From positions 14,768,734 to 14,832,733 of the forward strand of contig NC_134651.1 in assembly GCF_030463565.1 (NCBI RefSeq): a DNA stretch of 64,000 nt, given 5' to 3'. The notes under the pieces are model-generated. The model did not search any database, was not told the DNA's origin, and was given only the letters and a program-made list of their open reading frames with translations. A program made the translations under genes and the position numbers. The first letter of the stretch is position 1, and each line of letters starts with the position of its first letter. Shown one piece after another: positions 1 through 10,833 of the stretch. The stretch comes from Pelecanus crispus (lineage: Eukaryota; Chordata; Aves; Pelecaniformes; Pelecanidae).

Positions 1-149
1 CTGGAGACAAGGGGGAAATGAAGAGCTCTGCTCTAGACTGATTGAAGCAGATTGTGCAGACCTGCAGAGAGATCTTCAGGATAGACCTGTCTCCACCTGT
101 TCTCATACTGAGAAGTGACACGACATCTAAAAAGACAATTTACTGCTTG

Positions 150-1170
150 GATGAGGTCAGTCAAATAAGATGTAGAGGGAAGAGAGAAAGGGCCTCAAGG
201 AGAAAGTAATATGGGACACTTGCACAATTTAGACTGGAAAAGGCCAAAGGGAAGAACAGCATCCTCCAAGGAACTTTGTGGAAAACAGTCTAGGGAGGGA
301 AGGGAAGAGCAGAGGAACATCCCAGGTGGTAAGAGTAAGGACATCAGGGGAAAGAAGGGCTGACTGATGAAGGCACTTTGCAAGTCAACGTGCAGAGATG
401 GGCTGTATTTAGAGAAACATGTGGGGGCTTGAATAGCAAGTTTGTTTTGTAAGGAAAAGCTGCCAGAAGAGAGGGTAGGCTGAAGGGGAAGAATAACAGC
501 ATGGATAGGAATAGACGCAGGAAGTCTGGGAGATGGGAGAGGGTGCCTGTGCTCACATCCAGGAGACAAGGACAAGAAAGGAGAGCACATCATCTTGCAT
601 TTCTTTTTAAACTTAAAAGGAGTGGAAGAGATTTTGGTTGGAAAAAGAAATGAAGGCAGAGGAGGAACGTTTGGACTGACTCAAGGTGGCAGGAAGCCAG
701 TTGTGACTGAATCCCATGCCAACAAGAAAGCTAGAGAAGGAAAACTATTTAGTCAGCAAGGTGGCAAAAATGGAAGAGTTTAGCTCAATCAGCATGGCAA
801 TAGGGTTTGGGACCCTTCAAGTAACAGGAGCTGAGGAAGCCAAGGTTGGAGTGAACCAAGACCAGGAATGAACAAGCTTTACATTGCAGTGGGATAAGAA
901 GGCAAGAGGTTCAGGGTGACAGAGGACTAGCTGTAGCAATCAAAAGGACAGATGGCAAGGAAACAAGAAGATGCAATGTCAAGGCTGAGAGCAGCAGAAA
1001 CACCAAGTGATGGGATGTGCAGCCAACAGGCAGCAGCAATAGAAAGCCAGTAGCAACAGCAAGTGGGAAAAGCAATAGGGTGGTTTTCCAGTGGGAAGAT
1101 GTTTTACTGCCAGCACCAGGAAAGCACCAACTGACAAACAGCTCCAAAATAAAAGCATTTGCTGGAAACA
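150..1170. other. Purine-rich strand-asymmetric block
   Basis: The plus strand is dominated by A and G for about 1 kb, with many agga/gaaga/ggga runs. The only sizeable open frames here are the Ser/Pro/Leu-rich minus-strand translations that such composition produces. I see no gene, repeat family or promoter in it. Confidence 0.5.
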
Positions 1171-3263
1171 CTTACTGCTTGATCCTGAAAATTCCCCATG
1201 TCATGAATATCTAAGCAACAAAATTACATTCTCAGTGCAGTGCTCAGGCTGCCACCTCTAAGGGGACAGCACCAGATAGGAGTCATGTTGAACTGAAGCA
1301 CCCTGGGCCAGTGCATGCAGATTCCTTCCCAAGGCAGCCCTCCATCCTGTGAGCTCCAGCTAAGCCATCTCCCCCGTTCCCCAGCTGCAGCCCACCTACG
1401 CTCACGAAGCATTGCAATTCTGGCATCTGCACACAGACACGAGCCACGTTTGCCACATGGAGAAAAACTCTCGGTTCCCTGCCCAGCACCCAGTCTTGCC
1501 ATTGCCACCTGGTATTCCTCCCCTTCCTGCAGCACCCATTCTCTCCCTTAGCTCTTTTCATTCCTCCTTTCCCTGCTTTCAGTATCTTCTCACTTCTGCT
1601 CATCCCTGTTCTAGGATGAGCCTCCTTCAGACATGGCTGAGCATTTGCTCTGTCTCACAGCTGCCCCATGCTTCCTCCAGTGTGTCATGACCTAGGAGGG
1701 GAAACATCACCATGGCTGTAAGTGCTCAGTCCCTTGGCAGCGACCACTAAAAGCCATCATTAAATATCAGCAGCCTCCCGAGGCCACCCGTGGTTGTGTA
1801 TGAACCTCTGCCCTCTCCTGGCTGGAACACGAAATGTCGAGCTCGGTTTTTTCCCCCCATCCCCTGCACTCTATACAGCATGAGCACTTCCCGAAAGTTA
1901 GTATTTACACTCTAGGCTTATTTTATCAGTCCTTGCAAAGTCGCGGGTCTGCCCAGGATACATATTTTATACCTCTAAGCATATTAGCATTGCTCAAATG
2001 CCTTTCCAATAGATCACGTATATGCACTGTGGTGAAAGCACTACATAAATTGTGACACTCAGCTATGCATGGAGCTGCTCCAAGTGCACCCATTATCTTC
2101 CAGCCCGGATCTTGCAGCATGTATCCCAAATCCTAAGGAACCACCAATCATCCTTGAATAAGACTGCTTAGCCACAAGGGTCAGGTTCATAGAGTACATG
2201 GAGAAAGCTGCCTTTTTATATTCCGTTTAGCAGTTCTTATTCCCATGTGCACATGCGTAGGTGGGTCTCACAATAAGGTCTTAATTCATTTGAGGTTTGG
2301 GGAAGCTGGATACATTGGGTACCAGTTTTTCTGTAGGATTTGGTGCTCCAGGTGTCAGGCAATCTAAATCACTGCCTTTTGGACCACATTAGATAACAGC
2401 CCACCCTTAGGCACTTCTACAAACACATGCCCAAGCAGCTTCATTCCCAACCCACACTGGGGGAGCCTTTGCCAGAGATGGGATCAGGACATGGATCACT
2501 TCACCCAGCCCTCCTGTAGCAGTAGGCAAGGAGTCCTGCCTCGACCTGACAGGCAGGTTAACACCATCTGTTCTTCTTACTGGACTGGATCATTCTCTTT
2601 ACCATCCCAATTTATTTAAATTGGCATCACATATCAGTCCCTTCACACACATACTTTGTGAGAATTCAAAGAAAGCAAATGCAGGAATCTGTGTCACTCC
2701 AAGCCACTCAATAACTGACTTCTCACCTGCAGTGGGAAACAACAGGACACTCCAGTTGCAATGCCAGTAGCAACACAGCACCACCACACATGTATGTTTA
2801 TTTAAATGCCTTACAGATATTGCTACAAACAAGGAGTTCCAAGTACTACAGATGCGCAAGGGGGCAATCGCCCATTATTTCTGCCTGATCCTGGCCTTGC
2901 AATCCCCATCCTGATTAAATTACTGAAGGTAGGATTATCAGCAAGATAATCAGATGCAGCATCTAATCTGGATAACCCAGCATTACTGGGCCTCACAATG
3001 CAGGATTTCACTGACCACCCAGCCAGGGCATTCCAGAGCATTACATCTCATTTCCACCACTTAAAGGATTCAAACATCCAAGAGACTTGTGCAGAGGGGA
3101 AGGCTAAGGAACAATTTCAGTCAAACGCAATAATTTGCTTAACTGCTGTGGTTCTGAGAGCCCCCAGATCCAGCACAACCAGGATTTTAGAGCAATCACT
3201 TATCTGAGCTTATGATGTTAATACACTTTTCATTGTGTATTTAGACGCTCCAGAATGTACACC

Positions 3264-3276
3264 TTTTTTTTTTTTT
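3264..3276 (+). repeat. Run of 13 T
   Basis: This is a homopolymer followed by aataaagcc. I checked it as the poly(A) tail of a minus-strand retrocopy and found neither a signal hexamer in the right place nor a target duplication. Confidence 0.9.
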
Positions 3277-5525
3277 AATAAAGCCTCAAGATCTCAAACC
3301 ATCTGTCAGGAACAGGTAGGTGCAACTTCATCTGTTTCAAAGCAATGGCATGGTCCAAATATCTCTTTTTGGTCTGGATACTTCCCTTGACCCTCCTCCA
3401 AGCTTTCCATTTCCTTGGCCTTAGCCTAGCCCAACAAGGTGTATACTTATAGGTGGCCATGAAGCCTCCTGAGAGGGAGGATCCTGAGGAGACCCTTGAT
3501 AGGGACAAGGTCTGGAAGTAAGGAGTATCTTGCACTTGGACAACTTCAATATCTCAAAGGCAAGAAATTTTGACAATTGTTATCACCTGCATGTAAGTAC
3601 TCACCCTTACTCTTGCTTCTTCTCAGCTGAGACTTTCTCCCCCATGTTTCTACAAGTTTGTCATTCTGGAAAAAAAGGTAGGAGCTCAGTGATGCTCTGA
3701 AAAGAAGGTCCAGCTCTGGGCATCTGAACCTTGGCTAGCTGCTGCATCGCACAGCAAGCAGGGTTTTGTGCAGCAGCAAAATGGCCTGGATAGGGCACAA
3801 AGACAGAAAACACACCTGATCTTTCACCAAGTCTTCCATTGTTCCCAGACAGCATGAGAAGGTATTTTAAAGTCTCTTCTGCAGACCTGCACGGCCTGAA
3901 CTCCTGTTCTGCTCAAAAAATGAATCACTTTGAAGCTTTTATCACCTTATCAAAGTCCCTAGTGGCCCCTGCCTGCCCTCCCATGAAGAGCTTCATCTCC
4001 TTTTAGGAAGAGGATAAAGCTGTCCTTGAGCAAAGCTGCTTTTCAGAGAAGTATTGTGCTGTTTTTGTGAGAACATCAGACACCTCCAGGTGTCCCTCAA
4101 ACATGTATCTATCAATAGTTGCAGTTCAGATTTTTTCCAAGCAGCTCACAGAAAATAGACCGTAGGCATCTGACTTCCGTGAATTGCATTTCTAACGTGC
4201 CCTTCAAACAGAAGAGATGTCTAGATTACATTTCTGATACTGCATAACTATGTGGGTCCAGCTTATCTCCAATTACAAGGGCAAACAGGGAGAAGAGGAC
4301 TGGGAAGGAAGAAGTTGAGCTGAGAACAGGTGAAAATGTTGGTGGCTGCCATCAGTTCATACTCACTGCCAAAAGCAAGGTCATGCAATACTATCTTTCC
4401 ACCTTGTTAAAAAACTCAAAGGTAACAGGGCACTATCATTTCAAGAATATAAATGGCTGCATGAAACAATCTTATCTCCCACCAGAGACGATGACTTGGT
4501 ACCCAAGATAACCAAATCATTCAGCAATTACGAAAAGCCACAAGATCTGGAGCATCGCTGCTGATTTAGCCTATCTCCATATGGAAATCAACAGCCCTCA
4601 TTCACTAAGCATCAGGGATGGGAAACAGGAACAGCAGCTGGCTGGAGTCAGATGCTGAGAAGTGAGCCATTCACATTTGCAGTAAGACTGTTCATCATGC
4701 ATTTATACATATCAGGTAAAACAAGAGCAGATAAACACCCTTCCCATTAGATTTTCAGATTCATCCAGAGGTTGGAATCCAGAAAAGAGAAACTCCCATT
4801 CTACCACCTGCAATGGAAACAAGTAGGCAAGAGAACTACCCATAAGGAAGACTAAAAAATACCTAGAACCACGTAGGAGGAAGGGTACAGAAAGAAGGTG
4901 ATAGGTTTTCTTTTCATACTCTGTCTTTAAAACTTTGAAGTTGAGAACTCCAACTTCTGCCCATTTCCACTGATGTGTTAACCAGGCTATGCAGAGAGCA
5001 ATGACAATGCACCTACCACCTGTGGCTTGGAGACCTGCCTGAAATTCTCATTTCAGGACCAACAGAACCAGTCTCTCCAGCACTTGGTGGATTTACTTCC
5101 CTGGGGTTTTGTTTGCAGTTTTAACAAGTCACATACCCGTAGGGAAGCTCTCCCTTGGGTTCACACCCTCAAGACAGCTCACATGAAGGCTTCGATAAGA
5201 AATCAGGCAGCAACTGCTCTCATCTCCATGTCTAGGGTCAGCAGAGATGGACAGTATAATCATACCCCGTAGCTATGCTCATAGGCAAGCAGAGCTGTAA
5301 CAAATGGGGTAGAAATTGTGGTCTAAACAATAGTCCTCTCAAGAGCAGGATATTGCTTTTCCAGGCTTTATTTCTTACTTCAGAAAGGTGGAGAAATGAG
5401 GCGGTGCAGCATGGTGAGGAATTACAACCTTCAAAACACGTTAAGCCAAAAACAGGCTGCACTGGGTAAGCACTCACTGGTGGTGCTACACTGGAGAACA
5501 TATTGTCACACAGTTTCCGCTTCTA

Positions 5526-5564
5526 ACAAGCTGGAAACTTCTGACAAGCTGGAAACTTCTGACA
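5526..5564 (+). repeat. 18-bp tandem duplication, about 2 units
   Basis: The unit acaagctggaaacttctg occurs at 5526-5543 and 5544-5561, and the next unit starts with aca. The copies are identical, which suggests a recent slippage or duplication event. Confidence 0.95.
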
Positions 5565-8500
5565 TACCTGCACCCAGACTGTGCTCTGGCAAGCGCCCTG
5601 CAGGACAGACACAAAGCACACGGACTACGAGGCTCAGCAGGCTTATGCTTCCTCAACTCACAGTGTAAAAGAATGCACCCATCCTAGCAATTTGTCACAA
5701 AAGCCAAAGAAACATTTCACCTTTCTTCCATGACACCTCACAAGAGTTTACAATCACTGATAAATACCTGCCAGCGTCCAGCTTACTAGTGATAGTAGTA
5801 AACAAAGCTGACTGTGTGCCAGGATATGTCCTTTATTTACAGTCTGCCCACATATTTCCCCGTAGATGAATATGTGCAGATGCTGCTGGCTGAGGCACTG
5901 TTATTACACAAGGAACCAACAGCTTCAGACAACTTGAGCCCAGCAGCATTTCCAAGGCTCCTTGCCTTCAAGATCAAGCAGATCTCTCCTGCTCAGCTCT
6001 TCCCAAACCAAACTCCTCCAGATGGCACATCTGCAAGGCAGTCACACTAACAACTTCTCCTTGTTTTGTTACCTTGATCCTTTCCTAGGGAAAAAGCAGG
6101 TAGCAGGACACCTGCTGCTTCAAATGCCCGTAACATTGCCTTGGGCTCTCTGAACACCCCAGCTCCGGGCACACACAAGCAAACCCTGGCCTTTCTTGCT
6201 TGCAGCTTTGCTGTTATCTCTAGATGATAAGAAGAAATGGAAAGGTGAGAAAGAATGCACACATCCTCTGAAATGAGGGATCACGCTTTCACAGCTCAGG
6301 ATCTAGCCCCCTTCTGACCACAGGGTCTGCCCAAAGTTTCTCAAGGGGCCAGACGCAGGATGCAGAGCTGCTTCCTACTTTATGCACAGAGTCATACTAG
6401 TCCTACATAAAATCTCACTTACTCCTCAGTCCATTGCTGACATTTCCCTGACTGCAGTCCTCATCCAATCAACCCTCAGAGCACAGACACCCATCAGCAC
6501 AACCTTACTAGTAGCTCCCTTCCCTCCTTTATAACCTTGCTCTGCCAAATGGCTGCTAACACACCTCCCCCTCACGTGGGCTGCTGCTGTGAGTGTGCAG
6601 GTGACCGTACCCAGCCTTGCTGAGCAGTCAATTAGCTGTGCTGGGGCCAGCTGGTAAGTACAAACCTTCCCAGACACAGCAATGGCCAGGTGTGCCATGA
6701 AGGTCAGGGTTGTCATGCACAAAGAAATAAGAAAACTAAGTTCTTTTTCTCCTTCTATTCCACTTTACTGTGTATTACAGAAAGGGAAGGAGGTCAGTAC
6801 TGCTATGAAGGTCAGTCATCACTGCAATTACTCCAGCTTGCAGATGGAGTAAGAAAGCGATCCCAGACCCTCCGGGCCTGCCTGTCAGAACAGTGGTCTC
6901 CCTCCATGTATCAGCTGTGTGTTCAGAGCAAATGAATTGGCTTTGAGCATGAGCAAATTCCAGGTCCGGACACTAGCAACCCTGAGGACAGGCAGCTCCT
7001 GTTAATCTGGTGAGCAGCAGGTGCTCAGCTGCTTGGGCAATCAGGTCCAGCTTCAGGCTGAGCAGCTGGTTAGTGGACAACAATGTTGGAGAGGGCATGG
7101 GGGTTCACAGGAGCTACACAGAAGGCTGTAACATCCATGCACTAGTTCTGCTTGAGACCCAAGTCAGGGACACGTGTGCCTGCTTTGGTCTGTGTCAGGA
7201 TAGGGATTGGTAGGCTCTAAGCAGATGAGGGGGGCAGAACCCAGCTAACTGTGTCCTGGTGAGCTTGGAGATAGCCCAGGATAGCCCACCTGCCCTCAAG
7301 TGTGTGGGAAACACACATTTGTCCCAAAAAGAGGTGCTGTTTTCTTAAGTTTGGCTGCTACTACCCTTTGCAGTTTCAGCAACTGTTTTTTTTGTAAGAT
7401 ATGCAAACCACAAAAAAACCCAACAGGAAATATTGGGAATCATTTAGCATATAGAGCAGTCAATCTTGTTTCTTTGCTCATTTGAGCAGGCGTGCTCTCT
7501 GGTGAGTGTTAACGTTTGCATAAGGAACATTAGAGCTGCACTTAGCAGTTGCAGCCGCTGCATTTCCACTATTGATTGCTGCCATTCAAGCCTAGCTCTA
7601 ATGCATGTCAGCAGACATAAGCTAGGAGGCAGCTATGTCCCCACTGGGAGCAATGATATATTATTATTCTCTTCAAATGAACCTGGAGAAACACTATATA
7701 TATATTTAACAGAAATTCCTGGCTCTAACAGACTGCAAAGGAATTTCAGTGTTTGCACAAGTACAAATCAACGTAATCTCTCTGTGACTAGACTGAGAAT
7801 CAGGTACTAAAAGTGAGTTATGCATACAGGAGATTATTTTACAAACACATTCGTGAATTTGTGTTTCTGTTCTATCCTCACACCCCTCCCTTTGTCTTTT
7901 GAATTCAGGCTGGCAAACATGGACATTTGCTAAAGTACTGCATGTAAAATTAAGAACAGTAGATATTTTCCCCGTCGTCACCTTCACCCTCAAATTAATG
8001 TTTTTTCTTGCCAGAAGCATGAAGGGACAAGGCCATGGGCTGACAACACCAGAAGGTTATTTCCAGTAAGAACTGGGAGGCTGCAATACTGCTGTGAGAC
8101 ATCATTTAGCTTTCTAAGCAGAGTAGATATTTCCAAACTGGCAAATGCCATGCAGTTGAGAGATACCTGAGCTGGCTCTAAAAGAGCTCTTCCCAGAAAT
8201 GGGACCTGCCTGTGGTCTAATTAGTGCCACTGAAGGAAAGAGCAGATCAGCTGCTGTGCAGAGCTGCCATGCCTGCGAATGCTGGGCTGGTCCCGTGTGG
8301 GGCTGTGCTGTGCAGGTGCATCAGCTGTGCTTGCTGGATGACTCAGTAAAAGACTCAGGTCTTATTTCCAAGCCAAGCACAGGGTGCTGGGAAGAGGGGG
8401 CAAGGTGCACCCCATCTCCTCGCAGCTGGCGATGGTCTTTGGCTGTATTACAGCTGGTCAGAGCTCTTTGGGTTCACAAGGTACCTTGCTGATGCACTCT

Positions 8501-9404
8501 GTGGAGGGAAGTGGTCAGTGGCAGAGTGGTAACTATTGAAAGAGAAATGGCATTTGGATCTCTAGAACCTTTTTGCAGTCAGGTCAGAGGAGTACATGTG
8601 GTTACATATGGCCCCAGCCAGCTGCTGGGGCAAGTTATTCATATGACAATGGCATCATGCCACTAAACAAGCCTTTGAGGCACCAGGTCTGTGCCAGCAA
8701 GCACCAGCGATGCATGAGGGGCATGACTCAGATGTCTAAATACCTTGCTGGTCCCCTAGTCCTCAGATCTGGTTGCACAAATAGTCAAATTAACTCAGTT
8801 CTTTGTGATAAATAAATCCCATCCCCAGCCATAAACCACAGCAATTCATAACCCCCAGCTTTGTACAAGGACACGTTTAGTTCTTCAAGGCATATGCAGC
8901 TGTATAGCCAGAGTTACTCATGCCTGAAATAAAAGGTGAGCAGTTAACAGGATTTGGCCACTGGGACAGCTGGACTCCAAACAGACGTGATCATCCAAAC
9001 CTACTAATTGCTCTGCTGGGCTGAACCGGGAGCTGGGCAGTCAGGAAGGGAGAGCTGTAGCTGTCCCCAACACCCCCAGCCCACACCTGAGACCTCTTCT
9101 GTGTGTGCAAGGGTGTGATGGCACAGAGGGGCAGGAAAGGCAAACCAGGCAGGACCCTGTTCTACAAACACCGTGAAGATCCCCTGGCACATTTTATGGG
9201 AATTACCTAACATGCCTCATCCTCGTACTGTTGCCCTGTACTGTCTTCTCTGCATTTTTAGACAGATGTATCAAGGTAGGAAACATTTTCTGGAGATCTT
9301 CGCCATTCAGGAGAACTTCTAAGACACTGATACAGCAAGAAACTAGAAGACTAAAAGCTCAAGTATCTGACAAATGCAGCCACACACAAACCACCACTGT
9401 GCTG

Positions 9405-9650
9405 AATCATAGAATGCTTTGGGTTGGAAGGGACCTTTAGAGGTCATCTAGCCCAACCCCCTGCAGTGACCAGGGACAGCTTTAACCAGATCAGGGTGCT
9501 CAGAGCCCCATCCAACCTGACCTTGAATGTTTCCAGGGATGGGGCCTCCACTGCCTCTCTGGGCAACCTATTCCAGTGCTTCACCACCCTCATTGTAAAA
9601 AATTCCTTTCTTATGTCTAGTCTAAATATGCTCAGTATTGAGCTGGAACA
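9405..9650 (-). mobile_element. CR1 LINE 3' end, 5'-truncated
   Basis: Read on the minus strand, the element ends in the typical CR1 tail: ...ggtcccttccaacccaaagc and then attctatgatt at 9405-9415. Upstream, the frame encodes a recognisable C terminus of the CR1 reverse-transcriptase ORF, with [16 protein letters not shown] followed by the [12 protein letters not shown] block. That frame is open from 9695 down to the stop at 9444. The 5' edge is uncertain, between about 9640 and 9700. There is no promoter and most of ORF2 is absent, so it is a dead insertion in the MB21D2 downstream region. Confidence 0.9.
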
Positions 9651-10191
9651 GCGGGACAGGGGTTTGCATTTGCCTCCAAGACTGCATCTTTCCAAAGTTA
9701 TCAGAGCTGTCTGTCTGGAACAAAGCTCCTTTCAGACAGAGCACAATACAGTAAGGTTCCTCTTGAGTTGGCAACTGGGCAGGAAATCCAAGTCTACCAC
9801 AAAATTAAAACTGATCACATGAAGTTCCTTTTCCCTCTTGGCTCTGCTCTGTGGAAGGGCTGTGTATGATGCACAGCACTGCTTTTTAGGTGGTTGGAGT
9901 TTTTTTCAAGAGAAAGGAGATATTTTTGTGAGTGTATTTTTTAAGCATCCACAGTTGTGTGGGCTTACATCAGAGAGCAGGTAGGAGAATTGCACTTTGT
10001 CTTGAGAAGGGAAGTGACAACATTGGAGCTGATTCTCAGCTTTCACAGCACAGCCTGTTTCCCAAGAAACCCAATGGCTCCCGTTCATGCCATGCAGCTC
10101 TGAGGCTGATTGCAGAGATGGGCAAAATAATCCTCATTATTCTTTTGCACTGTTCCAGCACTGCCCAGGTATGCACAGGTCTGGGCTTCCT

Positions 10192-10219
10192 CCAGCCTTT
10201 CATCTCCAGCCTTTCATCT
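10192..10219 (+). repeat. 14-bp tandem duplication beside LTR copy 1
   Basis: The unit ccagcctttcatct is present twice (10192-10205 and 10206-10219), about 30 bp from the LTR boundary. It is distinct from the 5-bp target duplication. Confidence 0.92.
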
Positions 10220-10493
10220 CCCGCAGTGGGGTCCAAACTCACTCAGCTGCTTGTCCTGGTTTTGGCTGGGATAGAGTTAATTTTCTTCCTAGTAGCTGGC
10301 ACAGTTGCTGTGTTTTGGATTCAGAATGAGAAGAATGCTGATAACACACTGATGTTTTAGTTGTCGCTAAGTAGTGCTTACACTACTCAAGGACTTTTCA
10401 GCTCCTCATGCCCTGCCAGGTGCACAAGAAGCTGGGAGGGGGCACAGCCAGGACAGCTGACCCAAACTGACCCAAGGGCTATTCCATACCATA

Positions 10494-10501
10494 TGACGTC
10501 A
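10494..10501 (+). promoter_or_regulatory. CRE palindrome TGACGTCA in LTR copy 1
   Basis: This is a full consensus CREB/ATF site inside the LTR promoter region, a few bases upstream of the TATA-like tacataaa. It is conserved in the other LTR copy, which supports a role in the original viral promoter. Confidence 0.7.
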
Positions 10502-10694
10502 TGTGCAGTACATAAACTGGGCGGAGTTGGCCAAGGGGCAGCGATCGCTGCTTGGGGACAGGCTGGGTATCGGTTGGCGGGTAGTGAGCAGTTGCATCAC
10601 TTGTTTTTTTCCTGGGTTTTGTTTCTCTCTCTCTTGTTCTCATTTTCATTACAATTTTTATTACTATTAGTATTGTTATTATTTTATTTCAATT

Positions 10695-10700
10695 ATTAAA
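10695..10700 (+). terminator. LTR poly(A) signal (ATTAAA), copy 1
   Basis: ATTAAA follows an AT-rich stretch inside the LTR and is matched at the equivalent place in the second copy. It sets the LTR orientation as plus. Confidence 0.6.
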
Positions 10701-10833
10701 CTCTTCTTATCTCAACCCATGAGTTTTCTTACTTTTGCCCTTCCTCTTCTCTCCCTACCCCACCGTGGCGGGAGGGTGAGCAAGCGGCTGCGTGGTGCTT
10801 GGTTGCTGACATGAGCTAAACCATGACGCTGCT

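Larger units (their letters stand above)
1171..9404. other. Intergenic DNA downstream of MB21D2, no gene recognised
   Basis: This is mixed-composition sequence with no supported exon, RNA gene or clear transposon. Minor items are a 13-T run (3264-3276), a tandem 18-bp duplication (5526-5564) and a short TA run near 7694-7705. The open frames are short and overlap on both strands. Confidence 0.6.
10252..10828 (+). mobile_element. Solo LTR of an avian endogenous retrovirus (copy 1)
   Basis: A 577-bp LTR begins TGTCCTGG and is flanked by a perfect 5-bp target duplication CTGCT (10247-10251 and 10829-10833). The expected terminal CA reads CG, so the last base has decayed. It contains a CRE palindrome (10494-10501), a TATA-like region just downstream, an AT-rich U3/R stretch and an ATTAAA poly(A) signal (10695-10700), all consistent with plus orientation. 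No gag, pol or env sequence adjoins it, so it is a solo LTR left by recombination. A 5-bp duplication fits a class III/ERVL-like or similar family, but the family name is not assigned. It lies about 9 kb downstream of the MB21D2 stop, antisense to the gene. Confidence 0.9.

Noticed and set aside
2010..2055. CR1-L3-like 3' tail (gcactgtggtgaaagcactacataaatt)
   Set aside because: It loosely resembles an ancient LINE 3' end, but the match is too short and no body precedes it.
3264..3535. Minus-strand retrocopy with a poly(A) tail (T13 followed by an 86-codon frame)
   Set aside because: No poly(A) signal precedes the tail, no target duplication is visible, and the peptide is not one I recognise.
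9424..9822. 132-codon plus-strand frame
   Set aside because: It is the antisense reading of the CR1 tail plus flanking DNA. The minus strand carries the real reverse-transcriptase C terminus.
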